Source of the DNA: VRUE01 sp963745915
Lineage (GTDB): Bacteria; Actinomycetota; Thermoleophilia; Solirubrobacterales; 70-9
Assembly (NCBI GenBank): GCA_963745915.1
Contig: CAVUZA010000003.1
Location: forward strand, 1-32,125
Direction: 5' to 3'
DNA length: 32,125 bases
The stretch's first letter is position 1. Every line of letters starts with the position of its first letter. Below the pieces are notes generated by a model that had not been told where the DNA came from, did no database searches, and saw only the letters and a list, made by a program, of their open reading frames with translations. The position numbers were made by a program, and so were the translations under genes. Shown here piece after piece: positions 16,238 through 23,398 of this stretch.

Positions 16238-17437
16238 ATGAACTTGAACAAAGATCGTCTGGGAGGCCGGTTGGTGCTGCTCGCCGTGCTTCTGGTGGCC
16301 CTCGGTGGGCTGCTCGCGGCATGCGGTGGCAGCTCGGGTGGGAGCAGCTCGGAAAGCACTTCCGAAAGCTCCTCGGAAGGCGCTGCCGAAGAAGGCTCGG
16401 CCGAAGCAGGCTCGCTTGAAGGGAAGGTCTACTTCATGGCGCCGAACACCCAGCCTGACCGGTACATCCATCAGGACGGGCCGGACTTCGCCGAATCGAT
16501 GAAGGAACTGGCGCCGGGGGTGGAAGTCGAACAGGACGTCGCTGACGGCACCTCGGCGACGCAGCAGTCGCAGGTCGAAACCGCGATCGCCAACGGCGCC
16601 AAGGCGCTGGTGATCGTCGCCGCCGACCCGCCCAGCAGCGGCGGGCTGCTCGAAGTCGCGGCCGCCGCCGGCGTGCCGGTGATCGGCTATGAGAACGTGC
16701 CGCTCGAAGGCCCGGTCACCAGCCAGGCCCTGTTCAGCCCCAGCAGCGCCGGCGAACAGCAGGGCAAGTACTTCGCCGAACAGGTTGAATCTGGGGCACT
16801 CGGCGAAACCCCGGTCCCGATGGTCCGTCTCTACGGCAACAAGGGCGACACCTACACGACCGAAATGTTGAAGGGCCAGAACAAGTACCTGCAGCCGCTG
16901 ATCGAAGAAGGCAAGATCGACGTCAAGTGCGAAAACTACGTCAAAGAATGGGACCCGAAAGTGGCCCAGACCGACATGGAACAGTGCCTGAGCAAGGCGC
17001 CGGAAGTGCGGGCCTACCTCGGCATGTACGACGGTGACGTGGCTGGCGCGATCGCCGCGCTGCAGCAGAGCGGCATGCGCGGCCAGGTGAAGGTGTACGG
17101 CGGGCAGAACCCCGAACTCACGGGCCTGCAGTACCTGCTCACCGAAGACCAGCAGGACGAGGTCTACAAGCCCTACCCCGAACTCGCCCAGGTTGCGGCG
17201 GAACTGACGGTGGCGGCGCTGAACGGTGAAGAACCGCCGGCGAGCCTGGTCAACACCAAATTGAACAACGGTGTCGAAGACGTGCCGACGGCGATGATCG
17301 AAACCCAGTACGGGCACCTCGGCGAAGGCACCCCGGAAGAACTGGTCCAGAAAGCGGTTGACTGGGGCATGTTCAGCTGGGAAGAAATCTGCACCGGTGA
17401 AGCGGCCAAGACCAAGGCCTGCAAGAAGAACGCATAG
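16238..17437 (+). CDS. Sugar-type ABC transporter substrate-binding lipoprotein
   Basis: The 399-residue lipoprotein captures substrate outside the membrane. It has a hydrophobic signal ending in the lipobox LAAC (Cys29), a Ser/Glu/Gly-rich tether of ~35 residues, then a Peripla_BP_4 (RbsB/XylF-like) domain with DGTSATQQSQVETAIANGAKALVIVAADP and YLGMYDGDVAGAIAALQQSG. Family members bind sugars, polyols or related small molecules. ATG 16238 follows GAGGAG (16225-16230); a GTG at 16232 is less likely. Its Glu codons are almost all GAA (about 40 against 2 GAG), the reverse of its neighbours, which suggests very high expression. Operator copy 2 lies upstream and the ATPase follows four bases after the stop. 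Confidence 0.92.
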   Translation: MNLNKDRLGGRLVLLAVLLVALGGLLAACGGSSGGSSSESTSESSSEGAAEEGSAEAGSLEGKVYFMAPNTQPDRYIHQDGPDFAESMKELAPGVEVEQDVADGTSATQQSQVETAIANGAKALVIVAADPPSSGGLLEVAAAAGVPVIGYENVPLEGPVTSQALFSPSSAGEQQGKYFAEQVESGALGETPVPMVRLYGNKGDTYTTEMLKGQNKYLQPLIEEGKIDVKCENYVKEWDPKVAQTDMEQCLSKAPEVRAYLGMYDGDVAGAIAALQQSGMRGQVKVYGGQNPELTGLQYLLTEDQQDEVYKPYPELAQVAAELTVAALNGEEPPASLVNTKLNNGVEDVPTAMIETQYGHLGEGTPEELVQKAVDWGMFSWEEICTGEAAKTKACKKNA

Positions 17438-17441
17438 CTAG

Positions 17442-18200
17442 ATGAGTCAGCCCGCCGTAGTCGAGGTAGTTGGAGCCGAAAAGCACTACGGCGGGCTGCG
17501 CGCCCTCTCCGGCGTCGACCTTCGGGTCGGCGCCGGAGAGGTGCTGGCCCTGGTCGGCGACAACGGCGCCGGCAAGAGCACGCTGCTGAAGCTGATGTCC
17601 GGCGTCGAAAGGTTCGACGGCGGCAGCCTCGAGGTCGAGGGCAAGGAAGTCGTCTTCCACAGCCCACGCGACGCCGCCGAGTACGGCATCCACACCGTCT
17701 ACCAGGACCTCTCGCTGTGCGAGAACCTGGACACGGTGCAGAACCTGTTCCTGGGGCAGGAGCGGGTCTCGAGCGTGCTGCTCGGCCACCGCGTCGACCG
17801 CCACGCGATGGAGGAGGTGGCGCAGCGGGTGCTGAGCGAACTGGCGGTCAAGATCCAGTCGCTGAAGGCGCCGGTGGGATGGCTCTCCGGCGGCCAGCGG
17901 CAGGGGATCGCGATTGCCCGGGCGCTGGTCACCGACCCCTCGCTGATCCTGCTCGACGAGCCGACGGCGGCGCTCGGGGTCGAGCAGAAGACCGAGGTCT
18001 ACAACCTGATCTTCAAGCTCCGGGACCGCGGCTGCGCGGTCCTGATCATCTCCCACGACCTGCGCGACGTGCAGCACCTCGCCGACCGGGTCTCGGTCCT
18101 GCGGCTGGGCCGCAAGGTGGCCGAGTTCTCCAAGGACGACTCCTATGAGGTCGACGACCTCGTCGCCGCGATCACCGGCGCCAAGGAGGCGATCATATGA
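17442..18200 (+). CDS. ABC transporter ATP-binding protein (sugar type, single NBD)
   Basis: The 252-residue ATPase energises the importer. It shows Walker A GDNGAGKST (39-47), Q-loop YQDLSLCENLDTVQN, signature LSGGQRQ, Walker B LILLDEPTAALG, and the His-loop ISHD. RbsA/XylG proteins carry two such domains in about 500 residues. This one has a single domain, as in FrcA-type systems, and so would act as a homodimer. The stop overlaps the permease ATG (ATGA). Confidence 0.93.
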   Translation: MSQPAVVEVVGAEKHYGGLRALSGVDLRVGAGEVLALVGDNGAGKSTLLKLMSGVERFDGGSLEVEGKEVVFHSPRDAAEYGIHTVYQDLSLCENLDTVQNLFLGQERVSSVLLGHRVDRHAMEEVAQRVLSELAVKIQSLKAPVGWLSGGQRQGIAIARALVTDPSLILLDEPTAALGVEQKTEVYNLIFKLRDRGCAVLIISHDLRDVQHLADRVSVLRLGRKVAEFSKDDSYEVDDLVAAITGAKEAII

Positions 18201-19441
18201 GCGTCTCGGTCGCCCCCTCGGCGGACTCGGCGCCGGCACAGGGCGGGGGGAGCAGCTGGGGGACGCGGCTCGGCGAGGCGCTTGCCGGCCCCTACCGCAG
18301 CCTCCCGGTGATCCTCGCGCTGGTGGTGATGTGGGTCGCCTTCAACAGCGGCAACTCGGCCTTCCTCGGCTCCGCCAACCTGCACGCCCTGGCGCAGCAG
18401 ATCGTCCCCGTCGGAATGCTGGCGCTGGGCGTCGTCTTCGTCCTCCTGGTCGGCGAGATCGATCTCTCCTCGGCGGCGCTGAGCGCCGTCGCGGCGACGA
18501 TCGCCGCCCGGCTGCTGGTCGAATCGGGCCAGCCGCTGGTGATCGCGATCGCCGCCGCGATCGCCTTCGCGATCGCGATCACCTTCATCGAGTCGCTGTT
18601 CGTGATCTACGGCGTGCCCTCGCTGATCGTCACCCTCGGCGGGATGATCATGCTCCAGGGCGCGCTGCTGATCGCCCTGCCGTCGTCCTTCCACGTCAGC
18701 GTCGGCGGCACCTCGCTGGCCAAGTTCGCCGGCACCAACCTCTCGACCACCGCCTGCCTGATCGTCGTCGCGGTCGCCGTCGTGGCGCTGGCCGCGGCCA
18801 AGCTGTGGGGTGCGATCCGCACCGCCCGCGTGGTCGAAGCGGAGGGCAGCCCGGTTGCCGCCGCGATGCGCGGCGTCGCCCCGGTCGTGCTCGGCGGGAT
18901 CGCGGTCCTCGTCGTCGTCTCGATCGTCGGCGGCGAAACCGGCGTGCCGCTCTCGACCGCGACCTTCTTCGCCTTCCTCCTGGTCGCCTGGTACCTGACG
19001 ACGCAGACCCGCTACGGCACCCACCTCTACGCGGTCGGCGGCAGCCGCGCCGCGGCGAAACGGTCGGGCGTCCCGGTCTCGCGGATCGTCATCTACTCGT
19101 TCCTGGTCCTCGGCCTCTGCGCCGCGGTCGCCGGTATCGCCGATGCCTCGCGGACGCTGGGCGTGACCGCGGCCTCCGGCGGCGGCTCGCTGATGCTGGA
19201 CGCGATCGCCGCCGCGGTCGTCGGCGGCACCAGCCTCTTCGGCGGCCGCGGCTCGGTCTGGTCGGCGGCCCTCGGGGCGCTGGTGATCGGCTCGATCAAC
19301 AGCGGCGTGCAGCTGCTCGGCCTCTCGGTCGAAATCCAGGACCTGGCGACCGGCGGCGTGCTGATCCTGGCGGTGACGATCGACCTGGTCATCACCCGCG
19401 GCTCGATCCGTCCCTCGCGCGGCCGCCTGGCCCGCAGCTAG
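18197..19441 (+). CDS. ABC transporter permease (XylH/RbsC-like)
   Basis: The 414-residue integral membrane protein of the BPD_transp_2 family forms the channel. About ten hydrophobic segments are visible, beginning near residue 38. The family-specific VGEIDLSSAALSAVAA, GVPSLIVTLGGMIMLQG, YAVGGSRAAAKRSGVPV (ATPase contact) and AAAVVGGTSLFGGRGSV stretches are all present. Length and a longer central insertion resemble XylH more than RbsC. ATG 18197 overlaps the ATPase stop. Confidence 0.92.
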   Translation: MSVSVAPSADSAPAQGGGSSWGTRLGEALAGPYRSLPVILALVVMWVAFNSGNSAFLGSANLHALAQQIVPVGMLALGVVFVLLVGEIDLSSAALSAVAATIAARLLVESGQPLVIAIAAAIAFAIAITFIESLFVIYGVPSLIVTLGGMIMLQGALLIALPSSFHVSVGGTSLAKFAGTNLSTTACLIVVAVAVVALAAAKLWGAIRTARVVEAEGSPVAAAMRGVAPVVLGGIAVLVVVSIVGGETGVPLSTATFFAFLLVAWYLTTQTRYGTHLYAVGGSRAAAKRSGVPVSRIVIYSFLVLGLCAAVAGIADASRTLGVTAASGGGSLMLDAIAAAVVGGTSLFGGRGSVWSAALGALVIGSINSGVQLLGLSVEIQDLATGGVLILAVTIDLVITRGSIRPSRGRLARS

Positions 19442-19446
19442 GACGA

Positions 19447-19463
19447 CGGCGCTTCCGGCGCCG
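19447..19463 (+). terminator. GC-rich hairpin after the permease
   Basis: CGGCGC-TTCCG-GCGCCG forms a perfect six-base stem six bases after the permease stop, followed by a second small GCGG/CCGC hairpin. There is no U tract, so termination is a guess. It separates the ABC operon from operator copy 3. Confidence 0.35.
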
Positions 19464-19486
19464 CGGCAACCGCCGCGCTCCTCGAA

Positions 19487-19504
19487 TACCTCCGGATGGA
19501 GGGT
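19487..19504 (+). promoter_or_regulatory. Palindromic operator, copy 3 (upstream of the second SDR)
   Basis: TACCTCCGGATGGAGGGT shares both arms with copies 1 and 2 but has a different centre. Its end is only 35 bases from ATG 19539. The downstream -10 is ambiguous: GATATT/TATTCG around 19520-19527, or a poor GAGAGT in the 23-base register. Either gives a leaderless or nearly leaderless message. Confidence 0.65.
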
Positions 19505-19538
19505 TCCCTTCCGAGCCCCGATATTCGAGAGTGTGGGC

Positions 19539-20318
19539 ATGACTGACGCAAACAACTCATCCGGCAAGCTCGAGGGCAAAGTCGCCCTCATCACCGGCGC
19601 CGGCTCGGGGATGGGGCAGGCGATGGCGCGCGAGTTCTCCGCACAGGGGGCCGCCGTAATCGCCACCGACATCGTCGAGTCCCGCGCCCAGGACACGGCA
19701 TCGGGGATCGCCGACGGAGGCGGTCGCGCGCTCGGCGTCGCGATCGACGTCGCCGACAAGGCCTCGGTCGACGCGGCGGTCGCCGCCGGCGTCGCGGAGT
19801 TCGGCCGGGTCGACGTCCTCTGCAGCAACGCGGGCGTGCTCGACGACTACGCCGCGGTCCTCGACACCGACGAGGCCCAATGGGACCGCGTGCTCGGGAT
19901 CAACCTCAAGGGCATGTACCTCACCTCCCGCGCCGTGCTCGGGCAGATGATCGAGAACGGCGGCGGCGCGATCGTCAACACCGCCTCGATCTCCGGCCTC
20001 GTCGCCGGCGGCGGCGGCGCCGCCTACACGGCGTCCAAGCACGGGGTGATCGGCTTCACCCGCCAGCTCGCCTTCGACTACGGGCCGAAAGGCGTCCGCG
20101 CCAACGCGATCTGCCCCGGCGCGGTCGAGACCGGGATGACCAAGGAGCTCTTCGCCGCCAACGATGCCGAGGTGATGGACACGGTCAACTCGGTCCCCGC
20201 CGGGCGCTACGCCCAGCCCGAGGAGATCGCCAAGCTGGCGCTGTTCCTGGCCAGCGACGACTCCTCCTTCGTCCACGGCGCCGCCTACGTGATCGACGGC
20301 GGCTGGACGATCCGCTGA
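19539..20318 (+). CDS. Short-chain dehydrogenase/reductase (SDR), second copy
   Basis: The 259-residue classical SDR has TGAGSGMG near residue 18, SNAGVLDDYAAV, the catalytic Ser in NTASISGL, and Tyr-x3-Lys in YTASKHG; the close PEEIAKLALFLASDDSSFVHG is typical of the 3-oxoacyl/sugar-alcohol group. It uses NAD(P) to oxidise or reduce a hydroxyl/ketone. It has its own operator (copy 3) and no ribosome site, so ATG 19539 or the in-frame GTG 19533 may be read from a leaderless message. It is clearly distinct from the SDR at 15294. Substrate is unknown. Confidence 0.88.
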   Translation: MTDANNSSGKLEGKVALITGAGSGMGQAMAREFSAQGAAVIATDIVESRAQDTASGIADGGGRALGVAIDVADKASVDAAVAAGVAEFGRVDVLCSNAGVLDDYAAVLDTDEAQWDRVLGINLKGMYLTSRAVLGQMIENGGGAIVNTASISGLVAGGGGAAYTASKHGVIGFTRQLAFDYGPKGVRANAICPGAVETGMTKELFAANDAEVMDTVNSVPAGRYAQPEEIAKLALFLASDDSSFVHGAAYVIDGGWTIR

Positions 20319-20342
20319 CCCGCCGGTCTCCTCCCCCGATCC

Positions 20343-20378
20343 GCTGAGCCGCCAGCCCGCCCGGGCCGGCGGCTCAGC
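20343..20378. terminator. Strong hairpin between convergent genes (bidirectional terminator candidate)
   Basis: Eleven-base perfect arms GCTGAGCCGCC (20343-20353) and GGCGGCTCAGC (20368-20378) enclose an inner five-base stem GCCCG/CGGGC. This gives a 36-base near-perfect palindrome with one A/C mismatch. It sits between the SDR stop and the regulator stop and includes the latter. There is no U tract. Confidence 0.55.
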
Positions 20379-21015
20379 CGCGCTCGCGGAAGCTGCGGCT
20401 GTCGCCGCTGCGGCCGATCACCGTCCAGACCACGACCGCCGGCTGCTCGCCGATCGTCCAGAGGCGGTGCGGGGTGTCCGAGTTGAAGACGATCGAGTCG
20501 CCGGCTTCGAGCTCGTAGCTCTCGAAGCCGACGGTGGCACCGAGCTGGCCGGAGAGGACGAGCCCGTACTCGCGCCCGTGGTGGCGCATCAGCGCATCCG
20601 GGGCGCAGGAGGCCCCGCCGACCTCGTAGACGGCGTAGAGGAAGTCGACCTCGTCCTCGGCGTCCGGCGTCAGCAGGTCCCAGGAGACGCCGCTCTCGAG
20701 CTGGAAGGAGAGCCGGTTGGCGTGACGCAAGACGGGCGAGCCGGGGTGGGAGGCGGGGTCCGCCTCACCGGTGTCCGGTTCGGAGAAGAGCTCGGCCAGT
20801 GAGAGGTCGAGCTCGGTGGTGATCGCGACCAGGGTGCCCACCGAGGGGTTCACCTTGCCGGTTTCGATCTGTGAGACGAGGCTCGGGGAGACGCCGATCC
20901 GCTGGGCCAGGGCACGGATGCTGATGCCCTTCTCTTCGCGGCGGGAGCGCAGCCGCTCGACGGCGAGATGGGGAACCTCGCTCTGCTTCGCCTCTCCGGA
21001 CTCGTTCTCGGCCAT
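20374..21015 (-). CDS. XRE-family transcriptional regulator with cupin sensor domain (copy 2)
   Basis: The 213-residue regulator has HTH_3 at ~18-75 (RREEKGISIRALAQRIGVSPSLVSQIETG) and a cupin at ~110-205 (GREYGLVLSGQLGATVGFESYELEAGDSIVF). By eye it is a close paralogue of the regulator at 9194-9871, nearly identical across the cupin but different in the linker. A perfectly palindromic operator (copy 4) lies 38 bases before ATG 21015, with a TAGGCT -10 in between, so it probably controls itself and binds the three sites in front of the hydrolase, ABC and SDR genes. The shared cupin suggests both copies sense the same ligand. Confidence 0.9.
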   Translation of the reverse strand: MAENESGEAKQSEVPHLAVERLRSRREEKGISIRALAQRIGVSPSLVSQIETGKVNPSVGTLVAITTELDLSLAELFSEPDTGEADPASHPGSPVLRHANRLSFQLESGVSWDLLTPDAEDEVDFLYAVYEVGGASCAPDALMRHHGREYGLVLSGQLGATVGFESYELEAGDSIVFNSDTPHRLWTIGEQPAVVVWTVIGRSGDSRSFRERG

Positions 21016-21024
21016 CTGCGGCCG

Positions 21025-21030
21025 AGCCTA
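21025..21030 (-). promoter_or_regulatory. Candidate -10 (TAGGCT) for XRE-cupin regulator copy 2
   Basis: On the minus strand TAGGCT begins 23 bases after the end of operator copy 4 and ends nine bases before the ATG. No ribosome site is present, so the message is nearly leaderless. Confidence 0.45.
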
Positions 21031-21052
21031 GCCCCCCAGCGCTGGCAAGAAC

Positions 21053-21070
21053 ACCTTCCGTTCGGACGGT
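21053..21070 (-). promoter_or_regulatory. Palindromic operator, copy 4 (upstream of XRE-cupin regulator copy 2)
   Basis: ACCGTCCGAACGGAAGGT (minus strand) is symmetric as ACC-n-TCCG-nn-CGGA-n-GGT. Copies 1-3 match it but lack one base in the promoter-distal arm. Its position just upstream of the regulator's own promoter suggests autoregulation. Confidence 0.65.
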
Positions 21071-21142
21071 TACAGAGACGCGATATATCCACTTGGAAGA
21101 GTCACGCGCCCGGTAACCCACCGTAGGGTCGGGGGGACGGAT

Positions 21143-21394
21143 GTGGGAAGGGCCGAGGTGAGTCAGACGTGTGTGGCGCCGCCGCTCGACGAGCTCGGGC
21201 GCAACCGCCAAGTCCCGTCTCCGGCCGCCTACGTCCGGTACGAAGTGCTGGCGCTGTGGAAGTCGGCGATCTTCCTCGAGGGCAGCTTCAGGCGGTACCT
21301 CGCCGGCTCGACCGACGACCAGTACTTCGCCCGCCTCGGCGCCGGGGTCGAGGTGCTCGGCCGGCAGGCGCGGCGGCGCGCGGCCGCCGCCTGA
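21143..21394 (+). CDS. Small hypothetical protein
   Basis: This 83-residue frame, starting at GTG 21143 (or GTG 21158 behind GGAAGG), encodes an unrecognised protein with a plausible helical core: AYVRYEVLALWKSAIFLEGSFRRYLAG, then DQYFARLGAGVEVLGRQARRR. No motif is known to me. It lies between the divergent regulator and the convergent Fur-family gene, ending 13 bases from the latter. The opposite strand here encodes only low-complexity sequence, which favours this reading. Confidence 0.5.
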   Translation: MGRAEVSQTCVAPPLDELGRNRQVPSPAAYVRYEVLALWKSAIFLEGSFRRYLAGSTDDQYFARLGAGVEVLGRQARRRAAAA

Positions 21395-21407
21395 GCGCCG
21401 GGTGGGG

Positions 21408-21872
21408 TCAATCTCCGCTGCGCGCCGCGCACTCCTCACAGAGGCCGACGATCGGGAAGTGGCTGAAGCGGGCGCGGTAGCCGAAGCGCTTCTCGATCGC
21501 GTGGCGGACCGGGTCGAGCTGGCGCGGCTCGAGGCTGCGGACCGCGCCGCAGCGTTCGCAGAGCAGGAACTCGCGCTCACCGGCGCCGACCAGGAGGTAG
21601 AGGCTGGGACCGTGGCCGAGGTGGACGTGGCGGACGACGCCGAGCGCCTCGAGGCGCTCGAGGTTGCGGTAGACGGAGCTCGGCTCCAGCTCGGTCGGGG
21701 CTCGGTCGGCGATCTGCTGGGCGGAGATCGGGCCCTCCCCGGCGGCGGCGAAGAGGGCGTCGAGGACGAAGCGGGCCGCCGGGGTGACGCGGTGGCCCTC
21801 GCCGCGCAGCAGGGCGAAGACCTCGTCGATCGAGGCGAAGGCGCGGGCCGGGGTGGCGGCCGGCTCGGTCAC
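21408..21872 (-). CDS. Fur-family metalloregulator, probably nickel-responsive (Nur-like)
   Basis: The 154-residue protein has a winged helix (GHRVTPAARFVLDALFAA through SSVYRNLERLEALGVVRHV), metal-site residues around HVHLGHGPSLYLL, and two CxxC pairs (LLCERCGAV and GLCEECAA) for structural zinc. It starts at GTG 21872, overlapping the stop of the nickel permease, with which it is co-transcribed. Nickel sensing is inferred from this coupling and the hydrogenase next door; Zur or Fur activity cannot be excluded from sequence. It is likely to repress the permease through the inverted repeat at 22971-22993. Confidence 0.85.
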   Translation of the reverse strand: MTEPAATPARAFASIDEVFALLRGEGHRVTPAARFVLDALFAAAGEGPISAQQIADRAPTELEPSSVYRNLERLEALGVVRHVHLGHGPSLYLLVGAGEREFLLCERCGAVRSLEPRQLDPVRHAIEKRFGYRARFSHFPIVGLCEECAARSGD

Positions 21873-22954
21873 TCCGGCTGGCGCAGGGCCGCCGACCAGC
21901 GCTCTTCGATGCGGCCGAGGCGCCAGACGGCGAGGGCAGCGATCCAGGTGAGGACGAAGATGGCGACGATCACGAAGCCGATCGTATTCAGGTCGAGTGC
22001 CCCCAGCCAGTCCCAGACGCCGCCGCTGAGGCCGAGCTTTTCGGCGGCCAGGGAGAAGATCTCGACGGAGCCGATGACCAGGGCGACGAAGACCGAGAGG
22101 GCGGTGATCGTCAGGTTGTAGAAGACCTTGCGGACCGGCTGCGAGAAGGCCCAGCCGTAGGCGAAGTTCATGAACGAGCCGTCGATCGTGTCGAGCAGGG
22201 TCATCCCGGCGGCGAAGAGGACCGGCAGGCAGAGGATCGCGTAGAACGGCAGCCCCGCCCCGGCGGCGCCGGCGGCGAGGAAGAGCAGCGCCACCTCGGT
22301 CGCGGTGTCGAAGCCGAGGCCGAAGAGGATCCCGAGCGGGTACATCTGCCCCGGCCTGGTCACCGCCCGGGTGAAGCGCCGGTAGAAGCGGTTCATCAGG
22401 CCGCGGTTGTCGAGCTCGGCTTCCAGCTCGGCCTCGTCGAATTCGCCGCGCCGCAGCTTCCCCAGCACCCGCAGGATGCCGACCAGGATGACGATGTTGA
22501 GGGCGGCGATCAGGTAGAGGAAGGTGCCGGAGACGCCGGTCCCGATCCAGCCGGTCGCCTGGTGCAGGGCCGAGCCGTCGTTCTCGACCTGGCCGCTCAG
22601 CGCCCGGATCCCGATCGCGAAGCCGAAGGCGAGGAGGAAGACGATCGTCGCGTGGCCGAGGGCGAAGAAGAAGCCGACGCTGAGCGGCCGCTTGCCTTCG
22701 TGCATCAGCTTGCGGGTGGTGTTGTCGATCGCCGCGATGTGGTCGGCGTCGAAGGCGTGGCGCAGTCCCAGCGTGTAGGCGGTGAGGCCGACGCCGACGG
22801 TGAAGGCGCCCGAGGCGCCGAGGCTGTAGCGGTGCGGCGCGACGACGAGGAAGAGGAGGCCGAAGCCGACCAGGTGGAGGGCGGCGATCACCGCCGCCAT
22901 CGCGGCGAGGGTGCGCCGCTGGCCAGCGTCGAGGTTTTCGAGGGCTCTCCTCAT
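21869..22954 (-). CDS. NiCoT-family nickel/cobalt permease
   Basis: The 361-residue membrane protein imports Ni2+ (and possibly Co2+) for hydrogenase assembly. The signature RHAFDADHIAAIDN motif is present in the second membrane segment near residue 65. The other NiCoT blocks follow: LGHATIVFLLAF, LGFDTATEVALL, and GMTLLDTIDGSFMNFAYGWAF. About eight hydrophobic segments are seen, with a cytosolic acidic/basic loop in the middle (RRGEFDEAELEAELDNRG). ATG 22954 follows GGAG at the right distance. It is the first gene of a two-gene operon with the Fur-family regulator and divergent from the hydrogenase genes. Confidence 0.95.
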   Translation of the reverse strand: MRRALENLDAGQRRTLAAMAAVIAALHLVGFGLLFLVVAPHRYSLGASGAFTVGVGLTAYTLGLRHAFDADHIAAIDNTTRKLMHEGKRPLSVGFFFALGHATIVFLLAFGFAIGIRALSGQVENDGSALHQATGWIGTGVSGTFLYLIAALNIVILVGILRVLGKLRRGEFDEAELEAELDNRGLMNRFYRRFTRAVTRPGQMYPLGILFGLGFDTATEVALLFLAAGAAGAGLPFYAILCLPVLFAAGMTLLDTIDGSFMNFAYGWAFSQPVRKVFYNLTITALSVFVALVIGSVEIFSLAAEKLGLSGGVWDWLGALDLNTIGFVIVAIFVLTWIAALAVWRLGRIEERWSAALRQPE

Positions 22955-22970
22955 TCGTCTCCGGTCCCTG

Positions 22971-22993
22971 TTGCGAACGTAGCCCTATCGCAA
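22971..22993. promoter_or_regulatory. Inverted repeat TTGCGA-N11-TCGCAA, candidate nickel operator
   Basis: Perfect six-base arms span the spacer and -10 of the permease promoter, the usual place for a repressor. The arm resembles the TTGCAA half-site described for Streptomyces Nur, though the spacing differs. It lies in the 99-base gap between the permease and the hydrogenase-side genes, so it could act on both. Confidence 0.6.
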
Positions 22994-23004
22994 CTCGGTG
23001 TCAA
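22976..23004 (-). promoter_or_regulatory. Sigma-70-type promoter of the nickel permease operon
   Basis: On the minus strand TTGACA (23004-22999) and TACGTT (22981-22976) are separated by 17 bases. Predicted transcription start is about 22969, giving a leader of some 15 bases. Confidence 0.7.
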
Positions 23005-23053
23005 TAACGGGAAGCGGCGGCGCGGCGGCGACGGCCGCTGCGAAGATGGATCC

Positions 23054-23353
23054 GTGACCGCTCCCGCGCCCGAGCCCGATCCGCTGCAGCGCGAGGTCCA
23101 CGTCGGCGACGCCGACCGCCGCTTCGGCGAGCTGACCGCGGCCGACGCCCGCGCCCAGGCCGAGGAGCTGGCCGCCGCCGGCAGCTGGGGGCCGCTGGCG
23201 AGGGTCGCCGGCGTCGCCCAGGCCTGGCGCGAGCTCGCCGCCGAGCTCGAGCGGCTCGGCCCGGATGCGACCGTCGCCGCACTCGAGCCCGAGGCGCGTG
23301 AGCGCTTCGCCCGCCGCCTCTGGGTTGTGCCGCCCCGCGGCTCGCTGCTCTGA
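23054..23353 (+). CDS. Small hydrogenase-locus protein of unknown function
   Basis: The 99-residue protein begins at GTG 23054. It is acidic and Ala-rich, with two predicted helices (ADARAQAEELAAAGSWGPLARV and VAQAWRELAAELERLG), and ends in RLWVVPPRGSLL. I know no function for it. The well-defined LWVVPP terminus and its place ahead of hypC suggest a conserved accessory of this hydrogenase type. It has no clear ribosome site, and the next gene has its own promoter, so it may be expressed separately. Confidence 0.7.
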   Translation: MTAPAPEPDPLQREVHVGDADRRFGELTAADARAQAEELAAAGSWGPLARVAGVAQAWRELAAELERLGPDATVAALEPEARERFARRLWVVPPRGSLL

Positions 23354-23398
23354 GCGTCGCTTCGCGGACCGAACCGGGGACTCGATCCTTTCCCAACC

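Noticed and set aside
8084..21142. Signs of a mobile element or prophage around the regulator-bracketed island
   Set aside because: No integrase, transposase, tRNA, long direct repeats or change in base composition were seen. The two regulators are protein paralogues, not identical DNA repeats.
21229..21432. A 67-codon minus-strand frame opposite the small hypothetical gene
   Set aside because: Its composition is biased and lacks hydrophobic pattern; the plus-strand reading is more protein-like.
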